Source: CAWDZK01 sp963807005 (GTDB lineage Bacteria > Actinomycetota > Actinomycetes > JACCUZ01). Taken from it: a stretch of DNA of 64,000 bases. The translations under genes were made by a program, and so were the position numbers. Below are positions 1-8,694 of the stretch, one piece after another; position 1 is the first letter of the stretch, and each line of letters opens with the position of its first letter. The DNA lies in the NCBI GenBank assembly GCA_963807005.1, contig CAWDZK010000005.1:62001-126000 (forward strand), in the 5' to 3' direction. The notes below the pieces were generated by a model that made no database searches, was not told the DNA's origin, and saw nothing but the letters and a program-made list of their open reading frames with translations.

Positions 1-65
1 TCGGCCGCGGCGGTCGCGGGCAGGCAGGGGTCACGGGGCCCACTTCTGCGACCGCGAGGACCTCG

Positions 66-1005
66 ATGAGCAACCCGGACACCATGCGTGCGATGGCCTA
101 CGACGGGTACGGCGACCCGGACGTGCTCCGGCTCACCGACCTGCCGCGGCCGAAGGTCGGCCCCGGCGAGGTCCTCATCCGGGTGCGCTCGGCCGCCGTG
201 AACCCGGTGGACTGGAAGATCATGTCCGGCGGGCTCGACGCCCTGATGGACATCCGCTTCCCGGTCGTGCCGGGGTGGGACGTGGCGGGTGTCGTCGAGC
301 AGCTCGGGCTCGACGTCCCGGAGCTCACGGTCGGCGACGAGGTGATGGCCTACGCCCGCAAGGACTACGTCCACGGCGGCACGTTCGCCGAGCTGGTCAC
401 GGTCCCGGTGCGCGCCCGCCCGCAAGCCGCGTCGCTGAGCTGGGACGAGGCCGCGGGCCTGCCGTTCGCGGGTCTGACGGCGTACCAGGTGCTCAGCCGA
501 CTCGACGTGTCCGAGGACACCGTGCTGGTGCACGGCGCAGCGGGTGGCGTCGGCGCGCTCGGCGTCCAGATCGCCCGCTCGCTCGGCGCCCGGGTGATCG
601 GCACCGCCTCCCCGGCCAACCACGACTGGGTGCGCGCGCTCGGCGCGCAACCGGTGGCGTACGGCGACGGGCTGGCCGAGCGGGTCCGCGCGCTGGCTCC
701 CGACGGGGTGACGTCGTGGCCGACTTCGTGGGCGGGGTCCTCGACGTCACGCTCGCCGTGCTCGCCGAGGGCGGCCGGCACGCGTCGGTGGCCGACCCGC
801 GGTGCTGCAGGCCGGCGGCCAGTGGATGTGGGTGCGACCGGACGGGGCGGACCTGGCCCGGCTGGCCGTGCTCGTCGACGCGGGCCGGCTGCGCGTGCCG
901 GTCGCGGAGATCTACCCGCTGGAGAAGCTGGCCGAGGCGTTCCGGGTCAGCGCCGACGGGCACGTGCGCGGCAAGCTGGCGGTGCACGTCACCACCGGCG
1001 ACTGA
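66..1005 (+). pseudogene. MDR-family NADPH:quinone reductase-like oxidoreductase, two frameshifts
   Basis: This is a medium-chain dehydrogenase/reductase without structural zinc cysteines, probably a soluble NADPH-dependent quinone or enone reductase. The ATG at 66 follows a GAGGAC box. The N-terminal GroES-like part (AAVNPVDWKI) and the Rossmann motif (HGAAGGVGALGVQIA) are intact. The frame then breaks twice. After APDGV, near 710, the protein continues one base back as DVVADFVGG; near 801 it shifts again into VLQAGGQWMW and ends at the TGA at 1003-1005. Both shifts look like loss of one G (ggggtg-acgtc and cccg-cggtg), and repairing them would give a normal protein of about 313 aa. It is either a recent pseudogene or a sequence error. 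The family call is firm; the substrate is unknown. Confidence 0.75.
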
Positions 1006-1118
1006 CCGCCCCCGCGCTGGCGCGCCGTTGACCGTCTCCACGAGGGCGGGCAGGCTCGGGACACGGACGGGCTCGGCGGCGGCGCCAGCCCGCCGCGGAG
1101 CACGTGGAGGTGGGGGTC

Positions 1119-2201
1119 ATGGGTTCTCGGCGCAGAGCGGTGCTCGGATCGGTGGTCGCGGGGGGCCTGGCGGTCTCGCTGCTGGCGGCGCTGCCCGCTC
1201 CCGCACAGGCCCGCGCCGACCGTGGCCAGCCCCGGCTGACGGTGATGACGCGCAACCTCTACCTCGGCGCCGACCTCGGACCGGCGCTGGGCGCCACTGA
1301 CGTGCCGTCGTTCCTGACCGCCGTCGCGACCATCTATGGGCAGGCCCAGGCCAGCGACTTCCCGGCCCGGGCAGCGGCCCTGGCCGACGAGGTCAAGGCC
1401 ACCCGGCCGCACCTCGTGGGCCTGCAGGAGGTGTCGAAGTGGGTGACCAGCGGCCCGGGGACCCCGCGCAGCCAGAACTTCCTCCGGATCCTCCGGCGCG
1501 CTCTCGCGCAGCGCGGGCTGCACTACGCGGTCGCCGCCGTCTCGCACAACGCGAACATCGGCCCGGTCCCGCTGGTGAGCCCGTGCGCTGTCGCCGTCGT
1601 CGGGGCCTGCACCGTCAGGCTCAAGGACCGGGACGTCATCCTCGTCCGGCGTACCAAGGCACTGCGTTGGTACCGCCCGCGCTCGGACAACTACCAAGCC
1701 CAGCAGCTGTTCCCGTCGCCCCTTCCGGGCGCGCCGGCCCTGTCCATCAACCGGGGCTGGGCCTCGGTCGACGGAAGGTACCGGGGCAAGCGCTTCCACT
1801 TCGTGAACACCCACCTGGAGACCCAGGACTTCCCGGCCGTGCAGGAGGCGCAGGCGCGCGAGCTGCTCGCCGGGCCGGCGTTCGGGCGCGGCGCGGACCT
1901 CGCGGTGGGCGACTTCAACTCGGCGGCTGACGGGAGCACGACCGGCAGCTACGCCGCGCTGACCGCGAGGTTCAGGGACGCCTGGAGCGTCAACGGCAGC
2001 GACCCCGGCTACTCCTGCTGCCAGGACGCGACGCTTGCGAACCCGGCGTCGGTAGCCACCTCCCGGATCGACCTCGTCCTGAGCCATGGGCGAGCCAAGC
2101 CGGTGCGCGCCCGCCTGGTCGGCGACCAGCCGTTCCAGGCGGCGCCGCCGCTGTGGGCCTCGGACCACTTCGGGGTCGCCGCGACGGTGCGGCTGCGCTG
2201 A
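1119..2201 (+). CDS. secreted endonuclease/exonuclease/phosphatase (EEP) family protein
   Basis: The 360-aa protein begins with a Sec signal peptide (MGSRRRAVLG, a hydrophobic stretch, then an AQA-R cleavage region near residue 30). ATG 1119 is chosen over GTG 1104 because GGAGG lies 7 nt before it. The mature part has the EEP fold motifs: MTRNLYLGADL near the N terminus, a metal-binding LQEV, FVNTHLETQ in the middle, VGDFNSAADGS, and a C-terminal SDHFGV. These supply the Asn, Glu, Asp and His of a Mg-dependent phosphodiesterase or nuclease. Secreted members include DNases and sphingomyelinase-like enzymes; nothing here separates these. It stands alone, followed by the opposing tRNA. Confidence 0.85.
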   Translation: MGSRRRAVLGSVVAGGLAVSLLAALPAPAQARADRGQPRLTVMTRNLYLGADLGPALGATDVPSFLTAVATIYGQAQASDFPARAAALADEVKATRPHLVGLQEVSKWVTSGPGTPRSQNFLRILRRALAQRGLHYAVAAVSHNANIGPVPLVSPCAVAVVGACTVRLKDRDVILVRRTKALRWYRPRSDNYQAQQLFPSPLPGAPALSINRGWASVDGRYRGKRFHFVNTHLETQDFPAVQEAQARELLAGPAFGRGADLAVGDFNSAADGSTTGSYAALTARFRDAWSVNGSDPGYSCCQDATLANPASVATSRIDLVLSHGRAKPVRARLVGDQPFQAAPPLWASDHFGVAATVRLR

Positions 2202-2330
2202 CCGCGAGGGCGGCACCGGCGCGACCGGGCCACGAACGACGGCGGAACCAGGGTGCGGTGCCGTTCCCACGCGCCGGACGGGGCTTCTGCCGTCGTTGGT
2301 TCCCCGGTGGCTGGTGGCACTTGTGCGGCG

Positions 2331-2356
2331 GTGAGTGGCGGAGGTGAGTGGCGGAG
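2331..2356. repeat. 13-bp perfect tandem duplication at a tRNA 3' end
   Basis: GTGAGTGGCGGAG occurs at 2331-2343 and again at 2344-2356. The second copy runs into the 3' end of tRNA-Ser, so the last eight tRNA bases including CCA are present twice. It may be a slippage event or an old integration scar; no integrase is nearby. Confidence 0.7.
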
Positions 2357-2442
2357 GCGGAGGGATTTGAACCCTCGATGGGGTTGAAGCCCCAAACCGC
2401 ATTAGCAGTGCGGCGCCATAGACCGGACTAGGCGACGCCTCC
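2349..2442 (-). tRNA. tRNA-Ser(GCT)
   Basis: Read on the minus strand the sequence starts GGAGGCG and ends CGCCTCC-G-CCA, giving a perfect 7-bp acceptor stem. The anticodon loop CTGCTAA carries GCT. A long class II variable arm (GGGGCTTCAACCCC) and a normal T arm (GGGTTCAAATCCC) follow. The 3' CCA is encoded at 2349-2351. Confidence 0.95.
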
Positions 2443-2535
2443 CCGCAGCGGGCCGGAGCCCGCTGCGCCGAGAAGGGTACCTGCCGGCGTTCGGGCCGGG
2501 CAAAGCACCGTGACAGCCACGCCCTGACCGCGGCG

Positions 2536-2579
2536 AACTCGTACTGACCGTGGCCTGCAGGCCTCGGTCAGTACGAGTT
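2536..2579. repeat. 44-bp near-perfect palindrome (P1)
   Basis: The arms AACTCGTACTGACCG (2536-2550) and their exact complement (2565-2579) flank a centre that is itself palindromic (GGCCTGCAGGCC). Only the pair 2551/2564 (T/T) is mismatched over 22 bp. It lies between tRNA-Ser and the c-di-GMP gene and shares its last six bases with the next palindrome. Confidence 0.9.
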
Positions 2580-2603
2580 GATCACGTTAACGTGATCAAC
2601 TCG
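2574..2603. repeat. 30-bp perfect palindrome (P2), overlapping P1
   Basis: The left arm is CGAGTTGATCACGTT and the right arm is its exact complement, with the centre between 2588 and 2589. Its left CGAGTT is also the end of P1, so in RNA the two hairpins could not both form fully. There is no T-tract, so it is not a classical intrinsic terminator; it could be an operator, a terminator-like element or a small repeat. Confidence 0.9.
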
Positions 2604-2741
2604 CGGTGGCCGGGGACGGCCGGGGGGCGGCGGGGGGTCGCCGGGTGGAGCGGGCCCGCGCCACTCGAGAGGCGGCCCTTCTCAGGCGCTGCCGTCACCC
2701 GATCGGCTCAACCCGGACGCGGTGTCTGCCGATGCAGAGGC

Positions 2742-5700
2742 GTGACAGTCGGGGCCAGCCACCTGCCGTGGTCCGCTGCGGACGGACCGTCCGCCGCGGC
2801 ACGCCCGGCCGACGGTGCGCTGGCCCGCATGCGCCGCGTCGTCGAGGCACAGCGCGACCTTGCGGCCGCACCGGCCGATCCGGCTGTCGTCTTCCAGGTC
2901 CTGGCCGACTGCGTGCTCTCCATCTGCGACGCCGAGGGCTCGGTCGCCTCCCAGCCGGAGGGGGATGCGGTCGTCGCGCGCGCCACCGCCGGCGCCACCG
3001 GACCGGCCCCCGGACACCGGCTCCCGCGGCGCGGGAGCCTGGCCGGACTGGCGCTGAGCACGCTCGCAGGTCAGCTGTGCAGGGACGCGCTCACCGACGG
3101 GCGTACCGACGGCAACGCCAGCGTCGGCATCGGCGCCCGGTCCTCGATCATCGTCCCGCTCGTGCACGACGGCGTGGCCATCGGCGTGATCGGAGCCCTG
3201 TCGTCCCGTCCGGACACCTTCGACCAGGACGATCTGGACCTGCTCACGATGCTGGCCGAGGTGGCCACCAGCAGGCTGCTCGCTGCCTTCACCGAAGCGG
3301 ACCGCAAGCGGCTGGAGGCGCGCAACGCCGCCGTCATCGAGGCGATGGCCGACGGCCTGCTGCTGCAGGACCTCGACGGCACCATCGTGCTGGCCAACTC
3401 CGCCGCGGGGCGGGTGCTCGGACTTACCAGCGGGCAGCTGCACGGCCGGTCCAGCCTCGACCCCGCGTGGCGCGCGCTCTGGGACGACGGCACGGTGCGC
3501 CCCGGGCACCTGCACCCGTCGATGCTGACGCTGGCCAGCGGCGAGCCGCGCCGCGACGACGTCATGGGCGTCCACACGCCGGCCGGGGAGCTGCGCTGGC
3601 TGCTCGTGAACGCGCACCCCGTCCGGGACCGCGACGGGGCCCTGACCGGCGTGGTCACCTCCTTCAGCGACGTCACCGCGCGGCGGACGCTGGAGGGGGC
3701 CCGGGACGCGCGCGAGGCCCGGCTGCGCGCCGCGCACGCGCTCACGGGCCTGGGCTGGTGGGAGCTGGACCTGGTCACCGAGAAGCACGTGTGGTCGGAC
3801 GCCATGTTCCGGCTGGTCGGCCTGGAGCCGTCCGACGAGCCCCCCTCGTTCAACCGCTTCCTCTCGATCATCCACCCCGACGACCGCGCCGCCGCGATCG
3901 AGCTGCGGGCCCGCGGCTTCGGCACCGGCAACCGGGAGCTGTTCCGCGTGGTCCACCCGGACGGCACCGTCCGGTGGCTGCAGTCCTGGACCGAGACCCA
4001 GCACGACGAGGACGGCGAGATGGTCCGGGTGCTCGGTGCCACCATCGACGTCACGGAGCGCGAGGAGGCGCTCGAGTCACTGGCCGTGAGCCGGGCTCGG
4101 CTGGCTGCCTCGATCGAGCTGACCCAGACCGCCACCTGGGAGTGGGACGTCGCCACTGGCCTGCTGACCTGGTCGGACCGGATGGTCGAGCTGATGGGTC
4201 ACGACGTGGCGGCCGGCCAACCGCGGATCGAGGACTTCACCGCCAAGCTGCACCCCGACGACCGCCCACGGATGCAGGCGCTCTCCGAGCGCACCCTGGC
4301 GACCGGCGTCGCGGAGGAGGCGGTCTACCGGGTGGTCCACCCGGACGGCTCGGTCCGGCACGTGCGCGCCTGGACCGACGTACGGCGGAACAAGGACGGT
4401 GTCGTCACCCACCTGTGGGGCACCGGCATGGACATCACCGAGCAGGAGGAGTACTCCGCGCGGCTGGTCGCCAGCGAGGAGCACTTCCGGGTCGCCTTCG
4501 AGAACGCGCCGATCGGCATGTCGATGATCAGCCTCCGGCCCGAGGACCGGGGCACCTACCTGGCCACGAACCCGGCGTTCCAACGGATGCTGGGCCGCAC
4601 CCACGAGGGCATCCGCGGGATGCCGATCGAGGAGCTGACGCACCCCGACGACCGGGAGCGCGACGTCGAGCGGTTCGGCCAGCTGGTGCGGGGTGAGGAG
4701 ACCACGACGGCGTTCGAGAAGCGCTACCTGCACGCCGACGGACGGATCGTGCACGCCTGGCTGACCAGCTCGGTGGTGCACGGCCCGAAAGGCGAGGTGC
4801 GCTACCTCGTCACCCACGCGGTCGACATCAGCGACCGGCTGCGCGAGCAGGCCGAGCTCGAGCGGCTCGCCCTGACCGACACCCTCACCGGCCTGGCCAA
4901 CCGCACCCTGCTCAACGACCGCCTGGACCAGGGGCTGGCCCGGTTGCACCGCACCGGCGGGGCGATGGCGATGCTGCTGCTGGACGTCGACCGGTTCAAG
5001 ACCGTCAACGACTCGCTCGGTCACCAGGTGGGTGACGCACTGCTGGTGCAGGTCGCCAGCCGGATCGAGTCGGTCAGCCGCGCCGACACCACCGTCGCCC
5101 GGCTGGGCGGGGACGAGTTCGTGGTGCTGGTCGAGGGGCTGCCGACGGCGGACGCCGTGCACGCGGTGGCCGGCCGGGTGCTGCGCTCGATGCGCCGGCC
5201 GTTCGACCTCGGTCCGTCGGCCGAGGCACTGGTCGCCACCGTCAGCATCGGCGTCTCGGTGGCCGACGACGCGACCCGGACCCCCGGCGACCTCTACCGC
5301 GAGGCCGACCTCGCGCTCTACCGGGCGAAGGACGCCGGTCGGGACCAGTACGCGTTGTTCGACGACGAGCTGCGGGCCCGCGCCGACCAGCGGCTGACCG
5401 CCGAGCGGATGCTGCGCCGGGCGCTCGCAGACAGCCTGCTGGTGCCGGTCTTCCAGCCGATCATCGATCTCTCCGACGGCGCCATCCACGCCGCGGAGGC
5501 GCTGGTGCGGATCCAGGACGGCGACCGGCTGGTGCTGCCGGCGGAGTTCATCGACGTCGCCGAGGAGACCGGCCTCATCGTCGAGATCGACGCCCGGATG
5601 TTCGAGCGGGTGGCCGCGGAGGCGGCCCGGCTGCTGGAGTCCAGCCTCCCGCTGCGGCGGCTGGCCACCAACGTGTCGGCCCGCTCGCTGGAGGACCCCT

Positions 5701-6161
5701 CCTTCGTCAGCCGGATGCAGCGCGCGCTCACCTGGCACGGCGTCCCCGGCTCGATGATCCGGGTCGAGCTGACCGAGCGCAGCCTGCTCACTGCGAGCCC
5801 GAAGGTGCGCGAGTCGCTGGACCGGATCCAGCAGCTCGACCTGGCCATCGGCCTGGACGACTTCGGCACCGGGTACTCGGCGCTGGCCTACCTGCAGGAG
5901 TTCCCGCTGCAGTTCCTCAAGATCGACCGCTCGTTCGTGAGCCGGCTCGGCACCAGCGCCCGCGACGACGCCGTGGTCAACGCGGTCATCGACCTGGCCC
6001 ACGCGCACGAGCTCGAGGTGGTGGCCGAAGGCGTCGAGACCGAGGAGCAGCTGGACGCACTGCGAAGGATGGGCTGCGACCGGGCGCAGGGCTACCTGAT
6101 GGGGCGGCCGATGCGCGCCTCCGAGCTGGACGAGCTGCTGCGTTCCGGCGCCCGCTGGTAG
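2742..6161 (+). CDS. GAF-PAS(x4)-GGDEF-EAL cyclic-di-GMP signalling protein
   Basis: This is a cytoplasmic c-di-GMP turnover protein of about 1139 aa with no membrane segment. In order it has a GAF domain (about residues 30-190), four PAS domains (about 195-317, 325-443, 451-567 and 577-697; several contain the HPDDR motif of PAS_3 folds), a GGDEF domain (GGDEF at 789-793) and an EAL domain (EAL at about 919-921, DDFGTGYS at about 1039). Both catalytic signatures are intact. The inhibitory I-site before GGDEF reads RADT rather than RxxD, so product inhibition may be lost. The start is uncertain: GTG 2742 and ATG 2829 both leave GAF whole, and frames further upstream run into the palindromes. 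It has no operon partner. Confidence 0.9.
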   Translation: MTVGASHLPWSAADGPSAAARPADGALARMRRVVEAQRDLAAAPADPAVVFQVLADCVLSICDAEGSVASQPEGDAVVARATAGATGPAPGHRLPRRGSLAGLALSTLAGQLCRDALTDGRTDGNASVGIGARSSIIVPLVHDGVAIGVIGALSSRPDTFDQDDLDLLTMLAEVATSRLLAAFTEADRKRLEARNAAVIEAMADGLLLQDLDGTIVLANSAAGRVLGLTSGQLHGRSSLDPAWRALWDDGTVRPGHLHPSMLTLASGEPRRDDVMGVHTPAGELRWLLVNAHPVRDRDGALTGVVTSFSDVTARRTLEGARDAREARLRAAHALTGLGWWELDLVTEKHVWSDAMFRLVGLEPSDEPPSFNRFLSIIHPDDRAAAIELRARGFGTGNRELFRVVHPDGTVRWLQSWTETQHDEDGEMVRVLGATIDVTEREEALESLAVSRARLAASIELTQTATWEWDVATGLLTWSDRMVELMGHDVAAGQPRIEDFTAKLHPDDRPRMQALSERTLATGVAEEAVYRVVHPDGSVRHVRAWTDVRRNKDGVVTHLWGTGMDITEQEEYSARLVASEEHFRVAFENAPIGMSMISLRPEDRGTYLATNPAFQRMLGRTHEGIRGMPIEELTHPDDRERDVERFGQLVRGEETTTAFEKRYLHADGRIVHAWLTSSVVHGPKGEVRYLVTHAVDISDRLREQAELERLALTDTLTGLANRTLLNDRLDQGLARLHRTGGAMAMLLLDVDRFKTVNDSLGHQVGDALLVQVASRIESVSRADTTVARLGGDEFVVLVEGLPTADAVHAVAGRVLRSMRRPFDLGPSAEALVATVSIGVSVADDATRTPGDLYREADLALYRAKDAGRDQYALFDDELRARADQRLTAERMLRRALADSLLVPVFQPIIDLSDGAIHAAEALVRIQDGDRLVLPAEFIDVAEETGLIVEIDARMFERVAAEAARLLESSLPLRRLATNVSARSLEDPSFVSRMQRALTWHGVPGSMIRVELTERSLLTASPKVRESLDRIQQLDLAIGLDDFGTGYSALAYLQEFPLQFLKIDRSFVSRLGTSARDDAVVNAVIDLAHAHELEVVAEGVETEEQLDALRRMGCDRAQGYLMGRPMRASELDELLRSGARW

Positions 6162-6189
6162 CCCGTCGCTGCCGGCGTGGCGGGAAGGC

Positions 6190-7443
6190 TCAGCGGGTGG
6201 CGCGGCCCCGGCTCGCCCGGCTCCGGCGCAGGTCGATGACCTGCGCGGTGGCCGGGTGCTCGCCGTCGCCGACGTCGAAGCGCAACCGCTCGGGCGGCAC
6301 CCCCATCGCGGTCAGCTTGGCCACTGTTGCGCGCGTCATCGCCGGAGAGCCGGACACGTACACGTCGTGCTCCGACCAGGAGCCGCGCCGGGCCAGCGCG
6401 TCCGCCAGCAGGCCCTGCTCGCCGTTGAACGACGGGTCGTCGGAGACCACCGGGACGACGGTCAGCCACGGGTTCATCGCCGCCATCCGGTGCAGCGGCC
6501 CCATGTCGTAGAGGTCGGAGGCCCGGCGGGCCCCGAAGAACAGCGTGACGCTGCGCGCCGTGTTCCACCGCGCCATGCCGTCGACCATCGCCTTCACCGG
6601 CGCGAGGCCGGTGCCGCCGGCGACCATGAGGATGTCGCGCCGGGACTGCTGGTCGATCAGCATGTCGCCCATCGGGGCACCGATGCGCAGCTGGTCGCCG
6701 ACCTGCGCCCGCCACACCAGGGGGCCGCTGACCCAGCCGTTCGACAGCGCCCGGACGTGGAACTCGAGCAGGCCGTCGGCGGACGGCGCCGTCGCCATCG
6801 AGTAGGTGCGCCAGGACCGCGGCCGGTACGTCGTCTCGATGCTGGCGTACTGCCCCGGCTGGTAGTCGTAGGGCCGGTCGGTGCGCACCAGCAGCACCGC
6901 GAGGTCGTCCGAGCGCCGCTCGTGGGCGATCACCTCGCCGCGCCACCAGGCGGGCTCACGGGTGGCGGCCTCGCGGGCACCGGACTGCATGATCTCGGCC
7001 ATCGCGGCGTAGGCCTTGGTCCACGCCGCCTCCAGCTCGGGCACCCAGACGTCCTCGGCGTGCTTGCGCAGGCTCGCGACCAGGGCCCGGCCCACCACGT
7101 CGTAGTGCTCGGCGCGCACGCCGTACTTGCGGTGGTCGCGCCCGAGCTGCTCGAGCATCGGCACCAGCCGGTCCGGGTCGGCGAACCCACGCACGGCGCC
7201 CGTGAGCGCGCCGAACAGCCGGTCGCGCTGGGTGTCCATCGCGGCCGGGAACAGCCCCCGCAGCTGCGGCGCCTCGACGAACATCGCCGCGTAGAAGTAG
7301 CCCACCATCCGGTCGGACCGGTCGCTGAGCAGCCGGAGGCTCTCGTCGAGCAGGCCGATCTCGTCGTCGTCGAGCATCTGATCCGTCGTCCGCCGCTGGG
7401 GTTGCCGAACGGCACTGCGAGCGTCCTCGTGCAGCCGGCCCAT
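6190..7443 (-). CDS. flavohemoglobin-like protein (globin + FAD/NAD reductase)
   Basis: The 417-aa protein joins a globin domain (about residues 25-155) to a ferredoxin-reductase-type FAD domain (about 165-270, with RSWRTYSMA) and an NAD domain (AGGTGLAPVKAMVDG). In the globin part YFYAAMF gives the distal Tyr region, and RDHRKYGVRAEHYDVVG gives the proximal His and the E helix typical of flavohemoglobins. Such proteins oxidise NO to nitrate with O2 and NADH; this member may instead be a general globin-coupled reductase. The ATG at 7443 lacks a clear Shine-Dalgarno and MLDDDEIG (7377) is an alternative start. It is monocistronic and convergent with the preceding c-di-GMP gene. Confidence 0.85.
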   Translation of the reverse strand: MGRLHEDARSAVRQPQRRTTDQMLDDDEIGLLDESLRLLSDRSDRMVGYFYAAMFVEAPQLRGLFPAAMDTQRDRLFGALTGAVRGFADPDRLVPMLEQLGRDHRKYGVRAEHYDVVGRALVASLRKHAEDVWVPELEAAWTKAYAAMAEIMQSGAREAATREPAWWRGEVIAHERRSDDLAVLLVRTDRPYDYQPGQYASIETTYRPRSWRTYSMATAPSADGLLEFHVRALSNGWVSGPLVWRAQVGDQLRIGAPMGDMLIDQQSRRDILMVAGGTGLAPVKAMVDGMARWNTARSVTLFFGARRASDLYDMGPLHRMAAMNPWLTVVPVVSDDPSFNGEQGLLADALARRGSWSEHDVYVSGSPAMTRATVAKLTAMGVPPERLRFDVGDGEHPATAQVIDLRRSRASRGRATR

Positions 7444-7542
7444 GGACGGTCAGGCTAGCGCCGATGTCCGTTCCGTCCCATTCCTGGGCGTGTCACCCGG
7501 GAGGGGGTGCGCCCGACCTGCGGCGATGCCGATGATGTCCTG

Positions 7543-8541
7543 ATGAGGAGTCCTCGCGGCGGTCGCGCCGCCGTCCGTGCCGGGCTGGTCCTCGGCTGCA
7601 TGGGGGCCCTGCTCGCGGGCATGTCGGGGCTGGCCGCAGGAGGCACCAGGCACCTCCCGGGCACCCGCTGCCCCGTCTTCCCCGCCACCAGCTACTGGCA
7701 CGCGGACGTCCGCGGGCTCCCGGTCCACCCGCGCAGCGCGGACTGGCTCTCGCACATGTCGCCGGGGCGGGACCTGCACCCCGACTTCGGTCCGTCGTAC
7801 GGCGAGCAGCCGGTGCCGTACGGCATCCCGGTCACCGTCGTGTCCGGCAACCACGCCAAGGTGCCGGTGGCCTTCGGCTACGCCGACGAGAGCGACCGGC
7901 GGCGGTACCCGCTGGGCCGGGACACCCGGATCGAGGGCGGCCGGACGGCCGACGGCGACCGGCACGCGATCGTCGTGGACAAGCGGCGCTGCCGGCTCTA
8001 CGAGACGTTCTCGACCTACCAGCGCGGCGGCCGCTGGACGGCCGGGTCCGGCGCCACCTGGTCGCTGCGGAGCAACCGGCTCCGGCCGCAGGGCTGGACC
8101 TCCGCGGACGCGGCAGGGCTGCCGATCCTGCCCGGCCTGCTGAGGTACCGAGAGGTCGCCCGTGGTCGCGTCGACCACGCGATCCGCTTCACCACCGACG
8201 TCACCGACCGCCGGCACGTGTGGCCGGCGCGGCATGACGCCGGCAGCGTCAGCGACCCGGCGTACCCGCCGATGGGCGCCCGGTTCCGGCTTGCGGCGTC
8301 GTTCCCGATCTCGGGGTACCGCGCCGACACCCGCACCGTGCTGCGCGCGATGAAGCGCTACGGCCTGGTGCTCGCCGACAACGGGTCCCCGTGGTACTTC
8401 CAGGGCACTGCCGACGACCGCTGGCCGGCCGGCCTGCTGGACCAGCTCAAGACCATCCCCGCCTCGGCGTTCGAGGCCGTCGACACCGCACCGCTGCGGA
8501 TCCGCCCCGGCAGCATGAAGGCCCTCCCCGCCCCGCGCTGA
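7543..8541 (+). CDS. secreted protein of unknown function
   Basis: I do not recognise a characterised family. The 332-aa product starts at ATG 7543 with a clear signal peptide (MRSPRGGRAAVRAGL, a hydrophobic core, then an AAGGTRH region). The GTG at 7507 would only add a polar leader before it. The mature part holds two Cys in its visible N-terminal half (TRCPVF and KRRCRLYETF), is rich in Trp, Tyr and Arg, and contains the runs HAIVVDKRRCRLYETF and DNGSPWYFQGTADDRW. It has no membrane helix and no lipobox. Similar whole-length secreted proteins occur in other actinomycetes, but I can assign no role. Downstream lies a large nested hairpin shared with the opposing decarboxylase gene. Confidence 0.75.
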   Translation: MRSPRGGRAAVRAGLVLGCMGALLAGMSGLAAGGTRHLPGTRCPVFPATSYWHADVRGLPVHPRSADWLSHMSPGRDLHPDFGPSYGEQPVPYGIPVTVVSGNHAKVPVAFGYADESDRRRYPLGRDTRIEGGRTADGDRHAIVVDKRRCRLYETFSTYQRGGRWTAGSGATWSLRSNRLRPQGWTSADAAGLPILPGLLRYREVARGRVDHAIRFTTDVTDRRHVWPARHDAGSVSDPAYPPMGARFRLAASFPISGYRADTRTVLRAMKRYGLVLADNGSPWYFQGTADDRWPAGLLDQLKTIPASAFEAVDTAPLRIRPGSMKALPAPR

Positions 8542-8556
8542 CCCACCACCCCAGAG

Positions 8557-8632
8557 CGCTCGTTTGCGACCTGAGCCACGCGACACGCCGGTGCGAGACC
8601 GGCGTGTCGGGGAACCAGGTCGCAAACGAGCG
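8557..8632. terminator. nested hairpin between convergent genes, probable bidirectional terminator
   Basis: The outer stem is 17 bp and perfect: CGCTCGTTTGCGACCTG at 8557-8573 pairs with 8616-8632. The inner stem is 12 bp and perfect: CGACACGCCGGT at 8581-8592 pairs with 8598-8609 around the loop GCGAG. Small internal loops separate them. It sits just 16 bp past the stop at 8541 and before the opposing stop at 8695. No T-run follows. Confidence 0.85.
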
Positions 8633-8633
8633 G

Positions 8634-8694
8634 ATCGGGGCGGGGGTGCGGGGCGGGCGGGGCGGGGCGGGGCGGGCGGATCGGGCGGGGCGGG
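8634..8694 (+). other. G-run tract, potential G-quadruplex
   Basis: About 60 bp on the plus strand consist of GGGG, GGGGG and GGG runs separated by one to three bases, with scarcely any A or T. Many sets of four runs could form an intramolecular G-quadruplex. It abuts the nested hairpin and reaches the stop codon of the minus-strand decarboxylase gene, whose transcript would carry the C-rich strand. Confidence 0.6.

Noticed and set aside
2550..2741. Upstream extension of the c-di-GMP gene to a GTG at 2550
   Set aside because: It would put the start inside the palindrome, and the added residues are Arg-rich with no domain.
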